From Leptospiraceae bacterium (GTDB lineage Bacteria; Spirochaetota; Leptospiria; Leptospirales; Leptospiraceae): 64,000 bases of DNA. The stretch covers positions 1 through 64,000 of the forward strand of contig JACKPA010000002.1 of assembly GCA_024233865.1 (NCBI GenBank), in the 5' to 3' direction. Of this stretch, positions 1 to 9,169 are shown in pieces. The position numbers and the translations under genes were made by a program. The notes under the pieces are model-generated. The model saw only the letters and a program-made list of their open reading frames with translations, did not search any database and had not been told where the DNA came from. The number at the start of each line of letters is the position of its first letter. The stretch's first letter is position 1.

Positions 1-1
1 A

Positions 2-268
2 TTGTTTGAAGCACATCCGGCGTATTATGAGTATGTCTTCTACAACTTCATACTAGAGTTCAAGTATATTCGGAAAAAGGATAGTGAGGAAGAAGCCAAG
101 CAGAAGAGAGAAGAAGCGATAAATCAGGCTCGTGAATACTATGAAATCTACAAAAGAGACTTTAAGCAATTTGGTCGTGAACTCCGTTCTTTGGCTTTGA
201 TCGTGACTCATTCGAGAGAGGTGGAACTCATCGAAGTTTGTGGATTTGGAAGAAAGTCACCTAATTAA
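2..268 (+). CDS. C-terminal end of an unidentified protein (5' end outside window)
   Basis: The reading frame is open to the left edge, so this is the last 88 codons of a longer gene and no start can be assigned. The visible part is highly charged and helical, with many Lys and Glu, followed by a hydrophobic strand-like stretch (LRSLALIVTHSREVELIEV). A helix followed by such a strand near a C-terminus recalls the end of PD-(D/E)XK-type nucleases attached to AAA-ATPase-like proteins, but no catalytic motif is visible and I do not assign a function. It ends in a convergent gap against the penicillin-acylase gene, with two small inverted repeats between them. Confidence 0.6.
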   Translation: MFEAHPAYYEYVFYNFILEFKYIRKKDSEEEAKQKREEAINQAREYYEIYKRDFKQFGRELRSLALIVTHSREVELIEVCGFGRKSPN

Positions 269-321
269 AAATATGAATCTTGTAAAATTAAGTAATATAG
301 CATAAGTTTTTGTAAAGTAAA

Positions 322-362
322 GTAGCCATCTTGGCTTTGATTTTACAGGCTGAAAGCCTATA
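322..362. repeat. Two adjacent small palindromes in a convergent intergenic gap
   Basis: AGCCA-tct-TGGCT lies at about 323-335 and TACAGGCT-gaa-AGCCTATA at 344-362. The second nearly matches the palindrome at 10880-10898, so it belongs to a dispersed family. Lying between two gene ends, they may stop transcription, although the T-tracts are weak. The rest of the gap (269-420) shows nothing else. Confidence 0.5.
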
Positions 363-420
363 ATACTTTACAATTTCTTTTGCTTGACTACTTAGCAGAT
401 ATTTAAACATGTCATTTTCT

Positions 421-2568
421 CTAAAAATCCATCTTTTTTTCCGATTTTGGTACAATGCTTTTATATATTCCACTAAGCCAATTTTTTACATCCGATGTGT
501 ACCACCTTGAAAAACGTCTATCGGAAGGACCACCGACAATATTTGTATAAATGACGTTTTCTGACAAATCGGTTACCATGCGATAAGACGGTGCAAAAGT
601 TGTGGTTCGATTGGCTGATCTATAAATTTGACCTTGGTGAATGGTAGCTCGTCCGCCTCGTATAGGTACAGGTCCTTTATCAAACCCAAAAAATCTTGGC
701 AACTTTCCATTAAATAACACGTTTGTCATAAAAAGACTTCTTCTATTTATCCAAGGCTCGGGAGTAGCCGAAAGACATTTATCTAGTACCATTTGGTAAA
801 CCTCATTTCTTGTCTTTCCGTTAAACCATAAAGATTTTTCCGAAAGTAGAATTCTGTCAAAGTTTTGGTAAAAGTCTATAAACACACCCATTTGAGAAGC
901 AAAGTAATCGATCACATTCTCTCCCATCGCGTTTTTACCAAAAACTTCTTTGAACAAACTATAATAAAATTTTTCAAAAAGAAAAGCTCCTTCAGAATCA
1001 TCGGAATATTCATAATTCCAATTTTTTAAAATTCTTCCTTGTTTCGTGTCCGGTAACAATGGTTTTAAGACTTTCATAAACAATTCCGCTTGTAGGGAAT
1101 AAAGGTCATACTGCATTTCACATATTTCCTTGTGTGAAAAGTTACTTCCGTTTTCCAAAAGACTCGTTATCCTATCAGCTCTGTAAGAACCCATAGGCAT
1201 CGTAATAGGTTTACATTTTCCATACTTATTCAAATCTTGGTTTGCCGTTACAAAAAAGCCATTTTTGGGGTTTTGAATACGTGGCAAATCAGTATAGCTC
1301 TCAAATCCCTGCCAATCATTTTTTGATTCCCATCCGGGTAAGGGAACAAACCCTTTGACTCCTTTCCGCCTTATAGGAACTAAGCCAGACATTTGGTAAC
1401 CAATATTGCCATTGTTATCAGCCAAAACCCAGTTCCAAAAAGATTCTACCTGACCGAGGTAATCCATGCCTTCTTCCACACTGGATGCATCCCACATTTT
1501 TAAAAAATATCGAAAGCTCTTTACTCCGGATTCACAAGCTGACCACTTCGTAGCTAGGTAGTATCCTTCCAAATTCGGATTTCCATTCAGAACACCATGT
1601 TCATTTTCATAAAAGGTAATTTCATAGCTTTCCTTTGCTTTTCTCTTAATAATTTCTTTCCTTTCGCGAAATTTTTTCAATTCCCCCTCTTTCTTATATT
1701 TCCTGTCTTTGCATTCTTCTACCCAGGAATCCACACTATCTGCAAAAGAATACGTTACACCCCAGGCTAAATTAGGATTACGACCGATAATAAAAGCTGG
1801 AGTTCCCGGCATAGAAACACCCATAATAAATTTATCTTGTACCACCCCAGCAACTTCACACCAAACATTGGGAAGCCTATTTACTTCCAAATGAGGATCA
1901 TTGGCTAAAATTGGTTTGCCGGATTTTGTTTTTGCACCCGATATAACCCAATTGTTTGAAGCAGACATTCGTGGTAAAGCTAAATTCCACAAATTTGCCG
2001 GAACAATGGTTTCTGGAAGATGAACCTTTTTTAGGAGTTCTATGTCTAATTCGTTCAAAATTCCGGGAAAAAGTTCTTTTAGCTTATCTTCTGGAATATT
2101 GTTTTGAACCATTTCAACAAAAAGTCTCTCGATTTCTTCTTGCGATTGAGTTAGGGTTAGATAAGCAACCATTCGAGTGATAATAAAAACGTCTCGAATC
2201 TGCCATGATTCGTGTTTGTACCCCAAAAGTTTGAGTTCCCATGGAATTTTGTTTTCAAAAACTTCATTCACTCCCTCACAATAAGAATCCATAATCATTT
2301 TTTCAAAGTCAGTAAGTTTGTGAATGTGTTCCTCTATATTGTTGTGCCAATTCATTTTGCGAAAAAATTTATCAATTTCCAATGACGATTCGCTTGAATC
2401 CAATTGCTCGCTAAGTCGTCCTTGACCAAGAATGCGCATCATTAATATTTGCATTCCCCTATCCGTTCCATGGATATGCCCCATACCCCAATAAAGATCA
2501 GGTAAGTTTTGGGCTTCGATATGAGGAATTCCTGATTTATCTCGGTAAATTTTAATACTTTCTTTCAT
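421..2568 (-). CDS. Penicillin acylase family protein (Ntn hydrolase)
   Basis: This 715-aa protein belongs to the penicillin/cephalosporin/acyl-homoserine-lactone acylase family, autoprocessed Ntn hydrolases that cleave amide bonds. The N-terminal signature is clear (WGMGHIHGTDRGMQ, about residues 27-40). The junction SASNNWV at 202-208 contains the expected nucleophile Ser204, which becomes N-terminal after self-cleavage, and is followed by the usual GKPILANDPHL block. No signal peptide is visible, so a cytoplasmic location is likely, unlike many periplasmic relatives. The DUF1499 lipoprotein gene ends 12 nt upstream on the same strand, which suggests co-transcription. The substrate cannot be told from sequence; acyl-amide or acyl-homoserine-lactone cleavage are family possibilities. 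Confidence 0.85.
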   Translation of the reverse strand: MKESIKIYRDKSGIPHIEAQNLPDLYWGMGHIHGTDRGMQILMMRILGQGRLSEQLDSSESSLEIDKFFRKMNWHNNIEEHIHKLTDFEKMIMDSYCEGVNEVFENKIPWELKLLGYKHESWQIRDVFIITRMVAYLTLTQSQEEIERLFVEMVQNNIPEDKLKELFPGILNELDIELLKKVHLPETIVPANLWNLALPRMSASNNWVISGAKTKSGKPILANDPHLEVNRLPNVWCEVAGVVQDKFIMGVSMPGTPAFIIGRNPNLAWGVTYSFADSVDSWVEECKDRKYKKEGELKKFRERKEIIKRKAKESYEITFYENEHGVLNGNPNLEGYYLATKWSACESGVKSFRYFLKMWDASSVEEGMDYLGQVESFWNWVLADNNGNIGYQMSGLVPIRRKGVKGFVPLPGWESKNDWQGFESYTDLPRIQNPKNGFFVTANQDLNKYGKCKPITMPMGSYRADRITSLLENGSNFSHKEICEMQYDLYSLQAELFMKVLKPLLPDTKQGRILKNWNYEYSDDSEGAFLFEKFYYSLFKEVFGKNAMGENVIDYFASQMGVFIDFYQNFDRILLSEKSLWFNGKTRNEVYQMVLDKCLSATPEPWINRRSLFMTNVLFNGKLPRFFGFDKGPVPIRGGRATIHQGQIYRSANRTTTFAPSYRMVTDLSENVIYTNIVGGPSDRRFSRWYTSDVKNWLSGIYKSIVPKSEKKMDF

Positions 2569-2580
2569 TGTTTAGCTATT

Positions 2581-3015
2581 TTATTCCCAATTTAATTCGT
2601 GCCTTATATACTCCATTCTAATACGATTGTGAAATATATCCCATATTCCAAACATAGAAGTAGATCGGATTTGAACGGTAGGAGAATCTTCTGAAAACAA
2701 AAATTCAACCCTATCCGGAAGGCGAAGAACCTTTGTAAAATAATAGGTTCGGATATAATAGTTTTTAGCCGTCATTATTTTAACGTTTTCTTTTTTATCC
2801 AAAAGGTTTTTTAGTTTTTGAAATGCCTCATCTCTTGTTAAACCATTGTATCGGAAAGGCTTGATGTGATGAATAACATTCCATTTCCAACTTTGAGAAG
2901 AAACACAATTGGGTGTAGGTGGGCAATAATTGAGTTCTCCATCGTGTATGCCGGTCTCCGGTCCAATAAAACTTGAACAGCATATTAAAAAAACTGTTAG
3001 TATTTCTTCTACCAT
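2581..3015 (-). CDS. DUF1499 family probable lipoprotein
   Basis: This is a 144-aa protein with a short hydrophobic N-terminus ending in LICCSS, a plausible spirochaete lipobox. The DUF1499 pattern is readable: CPPTPNCVSSQ at about residues 31-41, a central strand region, and a closing segment IRSTSMFGIWD...NRIRMEYIR that matches the family's VRSxSRxGxxDxGxNRxRVExIR. The family has no established reaction. It is the first gene of an apparent two-gene unit with the acylase downstream, and its 5' side opens on a 290-nt gap. Confidence 0.8.
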   Translation of the reverse strand: MVEEILTVFLICCSSFIGPETGIHDGELNYCPPTPNCVSSQSWKWNVIHHIKPFRYNGLTRDEAFQKLKNLLDKKENVKIMTAKNYYIRTYYFTKVLRLPDRVEFLFSEDSPTVQIRSTSMFGIWDIFHNRIRMEYIRHELNWE

Positions 3016-3308
3016 TTTTGGATTATTTCTAAAAACCTTATAGTAGTCAATAAATTACTAAATATTCAACTTGTCACCTAAAAATATAAAAAAAAATCCT
3101 TTAAAACCATTCTAATCATAACGTTAGTTCCGGATAAAATGAAAACTATTATTAATAAGAGACAACCAACAGGAGATGCTGGGATGCCCTACTCTTGGGA
3201 AAATGGGAAAACACAAATAATTTGATTTATTTTTTTTGCTTGAAATTTTATACACTTCATAAAAGAAAGGTTAGAAAATTGAAAATTATTTTCAAATGGA
3301 GATTAGAA

Positions 3309-3977
3309 ATGAGATTAAAAGCAAGTTTAGCATTATTAATAATATTAACTTTAACTTTTTATTGTGCCGAAGATAAAAAAACAACCAAAAAACCGGCTAA
3401 AGATACGGATACTACCGTTAAAGCCGAAGAAAGAGTTTTGGTTGATTCTGCCGGTAACTTAATCGTAGTTCCACCTGCCAATGCAACAAAAACGAGTTAT
3501 GAAGTTGTTGTAGCTCCGGACAAAACATTACAAGTGGTAAAAGTTGAAAAAAAAGGAAATCCTTGCGTATCTAATAACTGTGTTCCACCTTGTTTACCTA
3601 GGTCAATGAGTTTGGGAAGCTCTTATCAGAATCCAGTAGATGCAATCAATGCGTTGGATGACGTTTATTTTGCTCAAGGTGAGTCAAATTTAACTTTGGA
3701 ATCAATGCAAACATTGGATAAATATTTGGACATTTTAAAAAGATACCCTTATATCAATATAAGCATAACTGGTTGGGCTGATTATACCGGAAATGATGCG
3801 ATTAATAAAGCCATCAGCTTGAAAAGAGCCGAATCGGTTAAAAACTATCTTGTTCAAAATTCTATTTCTATGGATAGGATCGTTTTTGTAGGCGCTGGAG
3901 TTTATAACTCAGAACATCCTTACAAAGACGCTGATGGAATGAGAAAATCAAGAGTAGCCGATATAGCTGCAAAATAG
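3309..3977 (+). CDS. OmpA-family lipoprotein (peptidoglycan-associated)
   Basis: I place the start at the ATG 3309 because it gives a clean lipoprotein signal (MRLKASLALL...TFYC) preceded by a GGAG-type site. Longer upstream starts lack a signal. After a Lys/Thr-rich linker, an OmpA C-terminal domain occupies about residues 115-222. It carries the two peptidoglycan-binding positions, Asp in GWADYTGND and Arg in LKRAESVKNYL. The protein should sit in a membrane leaflet through its lipid and tether it to the cell wall. Two similar lipoproteins lie at 10902-11453 and 11554-12039. A textbook terminator follows at 3994-4019. Confidence 0.88.
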   Translation: MRLKASLALLIILTLTFYCAEDKKTTKKPAKDTDTTVKAEERVLVDSAGNLIVVPPANATKTSYEVVVAPDKTLQVVKVEKKGNPCVSNNCVPPCLPRSMSLGSSYQNPVDAINALDDVYFAQGESNLTLESMQTLDKYLDILKRYPYINISITGWADYTGNDAINKAISLKRAESVKNYLVQNSISMDRIVFVGAGVYNSEHPYKDADGMRKSRVADIAAK

Positions 3978-3993
3978 TTTTATTTCCATGATA

Positions 3994-4019
3994 GAACAGG
4001 CATTTGCCTGTTCTTTTTT
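3994..4019 (+). terminator. Rho-independent terminator after the OmpA lipoprotein
   Basis: GAACAGGC-attt-GCCTGTTC forms a perfect 8-bp stem with a 4-nt loop, followed immediately by six T. It lies 17 nt after the stop codon of the lipoprotein gene. Confidence 0.92.
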
Positions 4020-4168
4020 GGTTATCTCCTCGACAGCTTGGTAAACATTACCTATAAAATTTAAGAGGGTATTTATTTGTTTTTCGTAACATTTCAATTT
4101 ATCTTGTTTTTACTCCTCTATCCTTTTTAGTTGTTAAAATCTATTTTAAGCCTTTTTTATAAATAACT

Positions 4169-5944
4169 ATGAATAATATTTTGAATAATTTTAGGAAATT
4201 TAGAAAAACTATATTTTATGATATTTTTTGTTATATTTTAGCTGGTGTAGTTTCTTGTTTGGCTTTTGTTCCTTTTCATTTGACCTATCTGATTTGGATT
4301 TCTCCGATTGGTTTGTTTTTATTGGAAGTCAAATATTCTGGTCAATACAAAAAACTGTTTTTACATGGAGTGGTAATTTCTTTGATTATTTGCACTCTTT
4401 CTTTCCATTGGATGAACTATATGTTGGTCGTTTTTGGAAATTTACCGATAGTGGTAGCAATATTCGTTTTTATTTTATATTCCATATTTTTTAACTTAAA
4501 AATCCCTCTGTTTTTAATCATATTTTCTGCTATTAATCGTAAGCTAGGCAGGCATACTATTTGGTCAGCCGGATTTAGTGTTCTATTTTCGGAATTATTA
4601 ACCTACCAAATTTTTCCTTGGTACTGGGGAAATGCCGTAGCCGGTCACACAATTCTCGCGCAAGTAGTTGAATTTACGGGAGTGATTGGTTTATCCTTTT
4701 TATTGTTTGTTACTTCTTATACCATTTTTAGGTTAGCCCGAATTACATTCCATCCTATTTTATCACACAAAAATAGATTTATTCTTTACTTGAAGTTTGC
4801 ATCTCTACCACTTTTTATATTTCTGACTTTTTGGACTGCGGGTTTTTTGCTCTACAACAAATGGAACACTATGCAACCCGTTGCCAAAAAGAAAATTTTA
4901 ATGATTCAACCGGACGCTCCCCTAGAGTTCAGAGACGGTAGGTTTAACGAAAGCATGGAAAAGCTAATGCTACGAATCGAAAAACTCGCCATAAAGGGTG
5001 GAGAAGAGCTTGGCAAACCGGATTTGATTGTTCTTCCTGAGTCCGGTATACCGTTTTTTTCAGCTCATAACAACCAAGCTACTACTAGTTTCAGACCCTA
5101 TTATAGGTATTGGTTTGAATCAATGATTTATTTGCTTGCTGTCAGATTTAAAAGTAACGTTTTTTTTAATGAAATTGATGCGAAATTTAAAGACGGAATG
5201 ATAAGTGACGAAGCTCGCAGGTTTTATAATAGTTCTTCGCTTTATGACCCAAATGGCAATCGTAGAGGCTCTTACCAAAAATCTTTTTTAGTTCCTTTTG
5301 GAGAGTATATACCCATGGGAGAAAAATTTGAATTTTTGTATGATATTGTTCCGCAAATCGCCAGATTCATACCAGGATCATCTCTGGATTTGATCACCTA
5401 TTACAAAAATAAAATGGAAGTTCCGCTTTTCGAGAAACCACACTTGAAATGGTCAGATACATCTTTTTTAAATCTAAACCAGATTAAAGAATACTATATG
5501 GATAGAGTTTCAGAGGTTGAGGAAGCAGGTCAATTTTTACCTTTGATTTGTTATGAAGTAATTGTTCCTAGTTTTGTTCGGAAATTTTATAACGGAAAGA
5601 TGCCTGATTTTATTGTCAATATCACAAATGACAAGTGGTACGGTGATACTATCGAGAGTTATCAACATCTGGAACTTGCGAGACTTAGAAGTATCGAATA
5701 TAGGAGGTGGATGGTGCGTTCAACCAATTCCGGGACATCCGTATACATAGACCATTTGGGTAGAATTCTGAATAACATATACACAGGATTGTATGAAAGC
5801 GTTTATTACAGTGCGGAAATTAAGGTTATCAAATCTCCTCCAACCTTTTATGTATTGTATGGAGACCTGTTGGCTTATACCTATTTAGGTTTTTCTTTTT
5901 TATACTACCTGAATTTTATTTTAATATCCAAAAGAAAAATATAA
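4169..5944 (+). CDS. lnt: Apolipoprotein N-acyltransferase
   Basis: Lnt transfers an acyl chain from phospholipid to the N-terminal Cys of apolipoproteins, the last step of lipoprotein maturation, at the inner membrane. The 591-aa protein has an N-terminal membrane half (about residues 15-235, several helices) and a periplasmic carbon-nitrogen hydrolase domain. The catalytic triad is visible: Glu291 in VLPESG, Lys371 in QKSFLVPFGEY and Cys461 in LICYEV. A final hydrophobic helix follows (YTYLGFSFLYYLNF). The length slightly exceeds the roughly 510 aa of the E. coli enzyme because of insertions between the Glu and Lys motifs. The many lipoproteins in this window would be its substrates. The next gene begins 15 nt downstream, so read-through is possible. 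Confidence 0.9.
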   Translation: MNNILNNFRKFRKTIFYDIFCYILAGVVSCLAFVPFHLTYLIWISPIGLFLLEVKYSGQYKKLFLHGVVISLIICTLSFHWMNYMLVVFGNLPIVVAIFVFILYSIFFNLKIPLFLIIFSAINRKLGRHTIWSAGFSVLFSELLTYQIFPWYWGNAVAGHTILAQVVEFTGVIGLSFLLFVTSYTIFRLARITFHPILSHKNRFILYLKFASLPLFIFLTFWTAGFLLYNKWNTMQPVAKKKILMIQPDAPLEFRDGRFNESMEKLMLRIEKLAIKGGEELGKPDLIVLPESGIPFFSAHNNQATTSFRPYYRYWFESMIYLLAVRFKSNVFFNEIDAKFKDGMISDEARRFYNSSSLYDPNGNRRGSYQKSFLVPFGEYIPMGEKFEFLYDIVPQIARFIPGSSLDLITYYKNKMEVPLFEKPHLKWSDTSFLNLNQIKEYYMDRVSEVEEAGQFLPLICYEVIVPSFVRKFYNGKMPDFIVNITNDKWYGDTIESYQHLELARLRSIEYRRWMVRSTNSGTSVYIDHLGRILNNIYTGLYESVYYSAEIKVIKSPPTFYVLYGDLLAYTYLGFSFLYYLNFILISKRKI

Positions 5945-5959
5945 TAGTTTGAAATTCTA

Positions 5960-8653
5960 TTGAAAGATATATCCTCTTTTAAGTTAGATGTACTAAGGGA
6001 AGATGTTCGTAAAGTTTATAAACGAAAGTCGAACCCTACTTTAACCGCATTCAAAGATATTTGCTTCGACATATTTAAAGATAAGCTAAATAAAACCTTT
6101 CCCAATATTCACTTTCAGGAAGAATTTTATATACAAGAGTTCAAAATCCATTCCTTGTACGGTTTGTTTGGTGATGGTTCCATTCTTGTATGGTGCAAAG
6201 AAGATAGGGATGAGAAAAAAGCCAGACTAATCCTAAATGATATTGAAAAGCAATTAAAAGACAATCTGGAATTGGAAAACAAAATACAAGACTTAAACGA
6301 ACTTTGGGAGAACAAAAATCTTCGTTACTTCTATTATTGCAGTAGTATTGCGATGTCTACCAAAGAGAATTTTGAAGCCATTCAAAATCGAATAAAAAAA
6401 TTAGTAAATACCAACCTGGCAAAAATCTATGGCTTGGAACACTTAAAGCAAGTGGAAACCAAACCCTTTACGTGGAAAGAAATCCAAAGTTTACTGGTTC
6501 GAGATAAATACATCTACCATAAATGGATTGGAATTAGCAAGACTGGTATTTACGACCATATTCCTCCTATTGAAGAAGCGTTCGGCTACAGAAAGTATTT
6601 GCTAGAAAATCATCTTCCTTATATTAGTAGAGAAGAATTCTTGAAAGCAAATCCGGACAAAGTGCAAGCTTTTTATGACGAATCAAAAATTTTAGAAAAT
6701 CTCTTGTATGGTTATAAATGCGGATATTTGATATACGGTGATGCCGGAACAGGAAAAACGAGGTTGTTGTTTGAGTTGGGATACCAAGCTACAAAAAAAA
6801 ACTGGATTACTCTACGGATTACAGATGAATTAAATGATATCTATGAATTGGAATTAGATAACCACGTAAACTACGTTTTACTCTTTGATAACGTTGAAAA
6901 ATTGAAGTTCTTTGATAGTGAAATATTTTATAGGCTACGGTACTACAATCCCGGAGCAAACTTTAGGTTTATTGCAACATGCAAGACATCTTACAGCAGA
7001 CAAATTCATATTGAAAATATGTTATCTCTGAATGTATCGAAACACGTTGAAGTAGAAAACGAATATAAGAATTTTGTGATAGAAAAAGTTCTTTCTACAA
7101 TGGAACTAAAAGAGATACAACCGGACTACTTTCAATCCAAGCTTTCTTTTGTAGTTTATGTGTTGCATTTAAAAAAGATCAACTCTTTTAAAAATAATCT
7201 AAATGATTTTAAAACTTTCTCGGATTGGTTGATTGATAGACTCGCAAGTTGCTTTGGTAAAAAGTCCATTGATTTGATAGATAGGAAAGTTGTCTACCTT
7301 CTGGTTAGTTTTCCATTGTCTTCCGTTGATATATATGGCAAATTCCGAGATACATTAAAAGCTTTGGTAAAAGAAAACTGGATCGAAAAACGAAAGCTAG
7401 CAGCAGGGGAAAAATTAGAAGTTGTACACGAAAGCTTGATCGATGTTGTGCTGGAATTTTTTTTAAGAGAAAATATGTTCTTTTTAAACGAAGAAATTAA
7501 AGAGATTATGATTTTTGCAAAAGAAAATAAAGCTGCAGCAAATGTTTTCCTTTCATTTGAAAGAATAATCGAAAGTGATCTTTTTCAACCTTTGCCAATT
7601 TTTTATAATTTTTGGTTTGAACAGTTCTGGGAAGATTCCACTTCCTTTCAAGTGCTCAAATCAGCCATTTATGAAAGATATGTTTTGGTTTACAAATACG
7701 TAGACCTACTACTCGGAGGATTTTTAAAAGAGGACAGAGTTTATAAACTGTTTATAGCATGGCTTTCGCAGTTTAAAGAAAAAGACTTACTTAAAGGTTA
7801 TTTAAAAAAGTGGTTAAAAGAAAACCCTCTGGAAATTGAAACCGGTTTTGTTTTTTATTATTGGTTACTGATTTCCAAAGATGCCAAAACATTTCAAGAT
7901 GAGTGCTTGTATTGGTTGTCCGAATATTTCGTAGAACTGCAAACTGGTCTTGTTTTGGGAGAATACTTAAAGCATACGGACGATCCATTGGAAGTTGTTG
8001 AAAATGTCTTGGATTGGCTAGAAAAGTATCCGCTTGCTTTTGAAACATCTTCCGTATTGGAAGCTTGGCTAAACGCAACGGGCAATAAAGATGTCGTGAG
8101 AGTTTACATAATTCCCTGGACAAAAAAATACAATTTGGAAAAAAAGGCAGGTCTACTTATTGCTGCGTGGTTAAATGCAGGAGCTGATCTTGCACAAATT
8201 AAGGAATATTTTATACAATGGATAAAAAGCTATCCTTTAATAAAAGAGACGGGTAAGATGATTCATGGATGGATTTATGCAGAAGGAGAACTAACTTTTA
8301 TCCAAGAATATATGGTAAAATGGTTGGAAAAGTTTTCTTTGGAAGATGTGTCTGGGACCCTCATTGGCTTGTGGCTTAAATTTGGTGGAGATAAAGATAT
8401 TGTTCAAGAGTACATCAAACCCTGGTTGGTTAAGCACTCTTATGACAAAAAGTCCGTTATGCCAGTTATCTTCTGGTTAGATGCCGGTGGAAAAAAAGAA
8501 ATGATTGAAGAATTTATTATTCCTTGGATGCAAAAAAATGCAAAAGAAGAAGAGGCTTGGCATCTTGTAAAAGCTTGGAGAGATGCCGGCGGTAATAATG
8601 ACGTTATTAAAAATTATATCAGACTTTGGTTGCAGCAATTTTCCAAGAGTTAA
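5960..8653 (+). CDS. P-loop ATPase with C-terminal 34-residue Trp repeats
   Basis: This 897-aa protein has no assigned function. It starts at a TTG. Residues 1-220 form an uncharacterised N-terminal region. A P-loop is clear (GDAGTGKT, 260-267) with a Walker-B-like strand YVLLFDN, so this is an AAA/STAND-type NTPase. From about residue 608 to the end there are eight full units and one partial unit of exactly 34 residues, consensus roughly xIxEYIxxWLxKxxLxxxTGxLIxAWLxAGGxx. They should fold as a helical superhelix that senses or binds a partner. The architecture (ATPase plus superstructure-forming repeats) recalls STAND signalling or defence proteins. Two small genes follow tightly (8726, 9166) and probably work with it. 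The general class is firm; the role is unknown. Confidence 0.75.
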   Translation: MKDISSFKLDVLREDVRKVYKRKSNPTLTAFKDICFDIFKDKLNKTFPNIHFQEEFYIQEFKIHSLYGLFGDGSILVWCKEDRDEKKARLILNDIEKQLKDNLELENKIQDLNELWENKNLRYFYYCSSIAMSTKENFEAIQNRIKKLVNTNLAKIYGLEHLKQVETKPFTWKEIQSLLVRDKYIYHKWIGISKTGIYDHIPPIEEAFGYRKYLLENHLPYISREEFLKANPDKVQAFYDESKILENLLYGYKCGYLIYGDAGTGKTRLLFELGYQATKKNWITLRITDELNDIYELELDNHVNYVLLFDNVEKLKFFDSEIFYRLRYYNPGANFRFIATCKTSYSRQIHIENMLSLNVSKHVEVENEYKNFVIEKVLSTMELKEIQPDYFQSKLSFVVYVLHLKKINSFKNNLNDFKTFSDWLIDRLASCFGKKSIDLIDRKVVYLLVSFPLSSVDIYGKFRDTLKALVKENWIEKRKLAAGEKLEVVHESLIDVVLEFFLRENMFFLNEEIKEIMIFAKENKAAANVFLSFERIIESDLFQPLPIFYNFWFEQFWEDSTSFQVLKSAIYERYVLVYKYVDLLLGGFLKEDRVYKLFIAWLSQFKEKDLLKGYLKKWLKENPLEIETGFVFYYWLLISKDAKTFQDECLYWLSEYFVELQTGLVLGEYLKHTDDPLEVVENVLDWLEKYPLAFETSSVLEAWLNATGNKDVVRVYIIPWTKKYNLEKKAGLLIAAWLNAGADLAQIKEYFIQWIKSYPLIKETGKMIHGWIYAEGELTFIQEYMVKWLEKFSLEDVSGTLIGLWLKFGGDKDIVQEYIKPWLVKHSYDKKSVMPVIFWLDAGGKKEMIEEFIIPWMQKNAKEEEAWHLVKAWRDAGGNNDVIKNYIRLWLQQFSKS

Positions 8654-8725
8654 TTTAATAAAGTGAGAGAAATAATCTTGAACAATTTTTTAATTTTAGG
8701 TAATCGGTAAAAGAAAGGTATTTCT

Positions 8726-9169
8726 ATGGGAAACAACGGTAAAAGTAGTAATAATCACAATGATGAATACGATTTGGAATCAGATGATATAGAAAATTTT
8801 TTACAAGACGATTCAATTTCTATTATAAACATTAAAAGTGGTAAAAAATTCTTAAAATGGGTAAAAAAAATACAGAAAGAAAAAAATGTACCCATTGAAT
8901 ATACTGATGAAGAAATATTAGAGGAGGTAGAATCTTTTCATGTTCCGTCATTTACAGATGAAGAAAGTGTGAAAGACTTTTTTAATGACTATGGAGAAGA
9001 TATTTTCACATACATGTTTGCAACATTTTATAAAGATAGATCGGTGATTCCTCCATACCATGGTGTTGATTCATTGTATGATTATTTTGAAATAACCGTA
9101 GACGATTATATAAAATCCTTTGAAGAAATATTGGATTTTTTAGAAGGAATAGACGATAAAACAGATTGA
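8726..9169 (+). CDS. Small acidic protein of unknown function
   Basis: A 147-aa, very acidic protein (Asp/Glu/Tyr-rich, soluble, no signal peptide). The start ATG is preceded by an AAAGAAAGG-like site. I recognise no family. It lies 72 nt after the repeat ATPase, and its stop codon overlaps the TTG start of the next gene, which indicates translational coupling in a three-gene operon. An acidic partner beside an ATPase could be a regulatory subunit; that is only a guess. Confidence 0.6.
   Translation: MGNNGKSSNNHNDEYDLESDDIENFLQDDSISIINIKSGKKFLKWVKKIQKEKNVPIEYTDEEILEEVESFHVPSFTDEESVKDFFNDYGEDIFTYMFATFYKDRSVIPPYHGVDSLYDYFEITVDDYIKSFEEILDFLEGIDDKTD

Noticed and set aside
288..473. Minus-strand frame overlapping the end of the acylase gene
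   Set aside because: Overlaps the real gene and covers inverted repeats; no family resemblance.
3139..3225. A 28-codon frame upstream of the OmpA lipoprotein
   Set aside because: No clear ribosome-binding site, no recognisable domain, too short to support.
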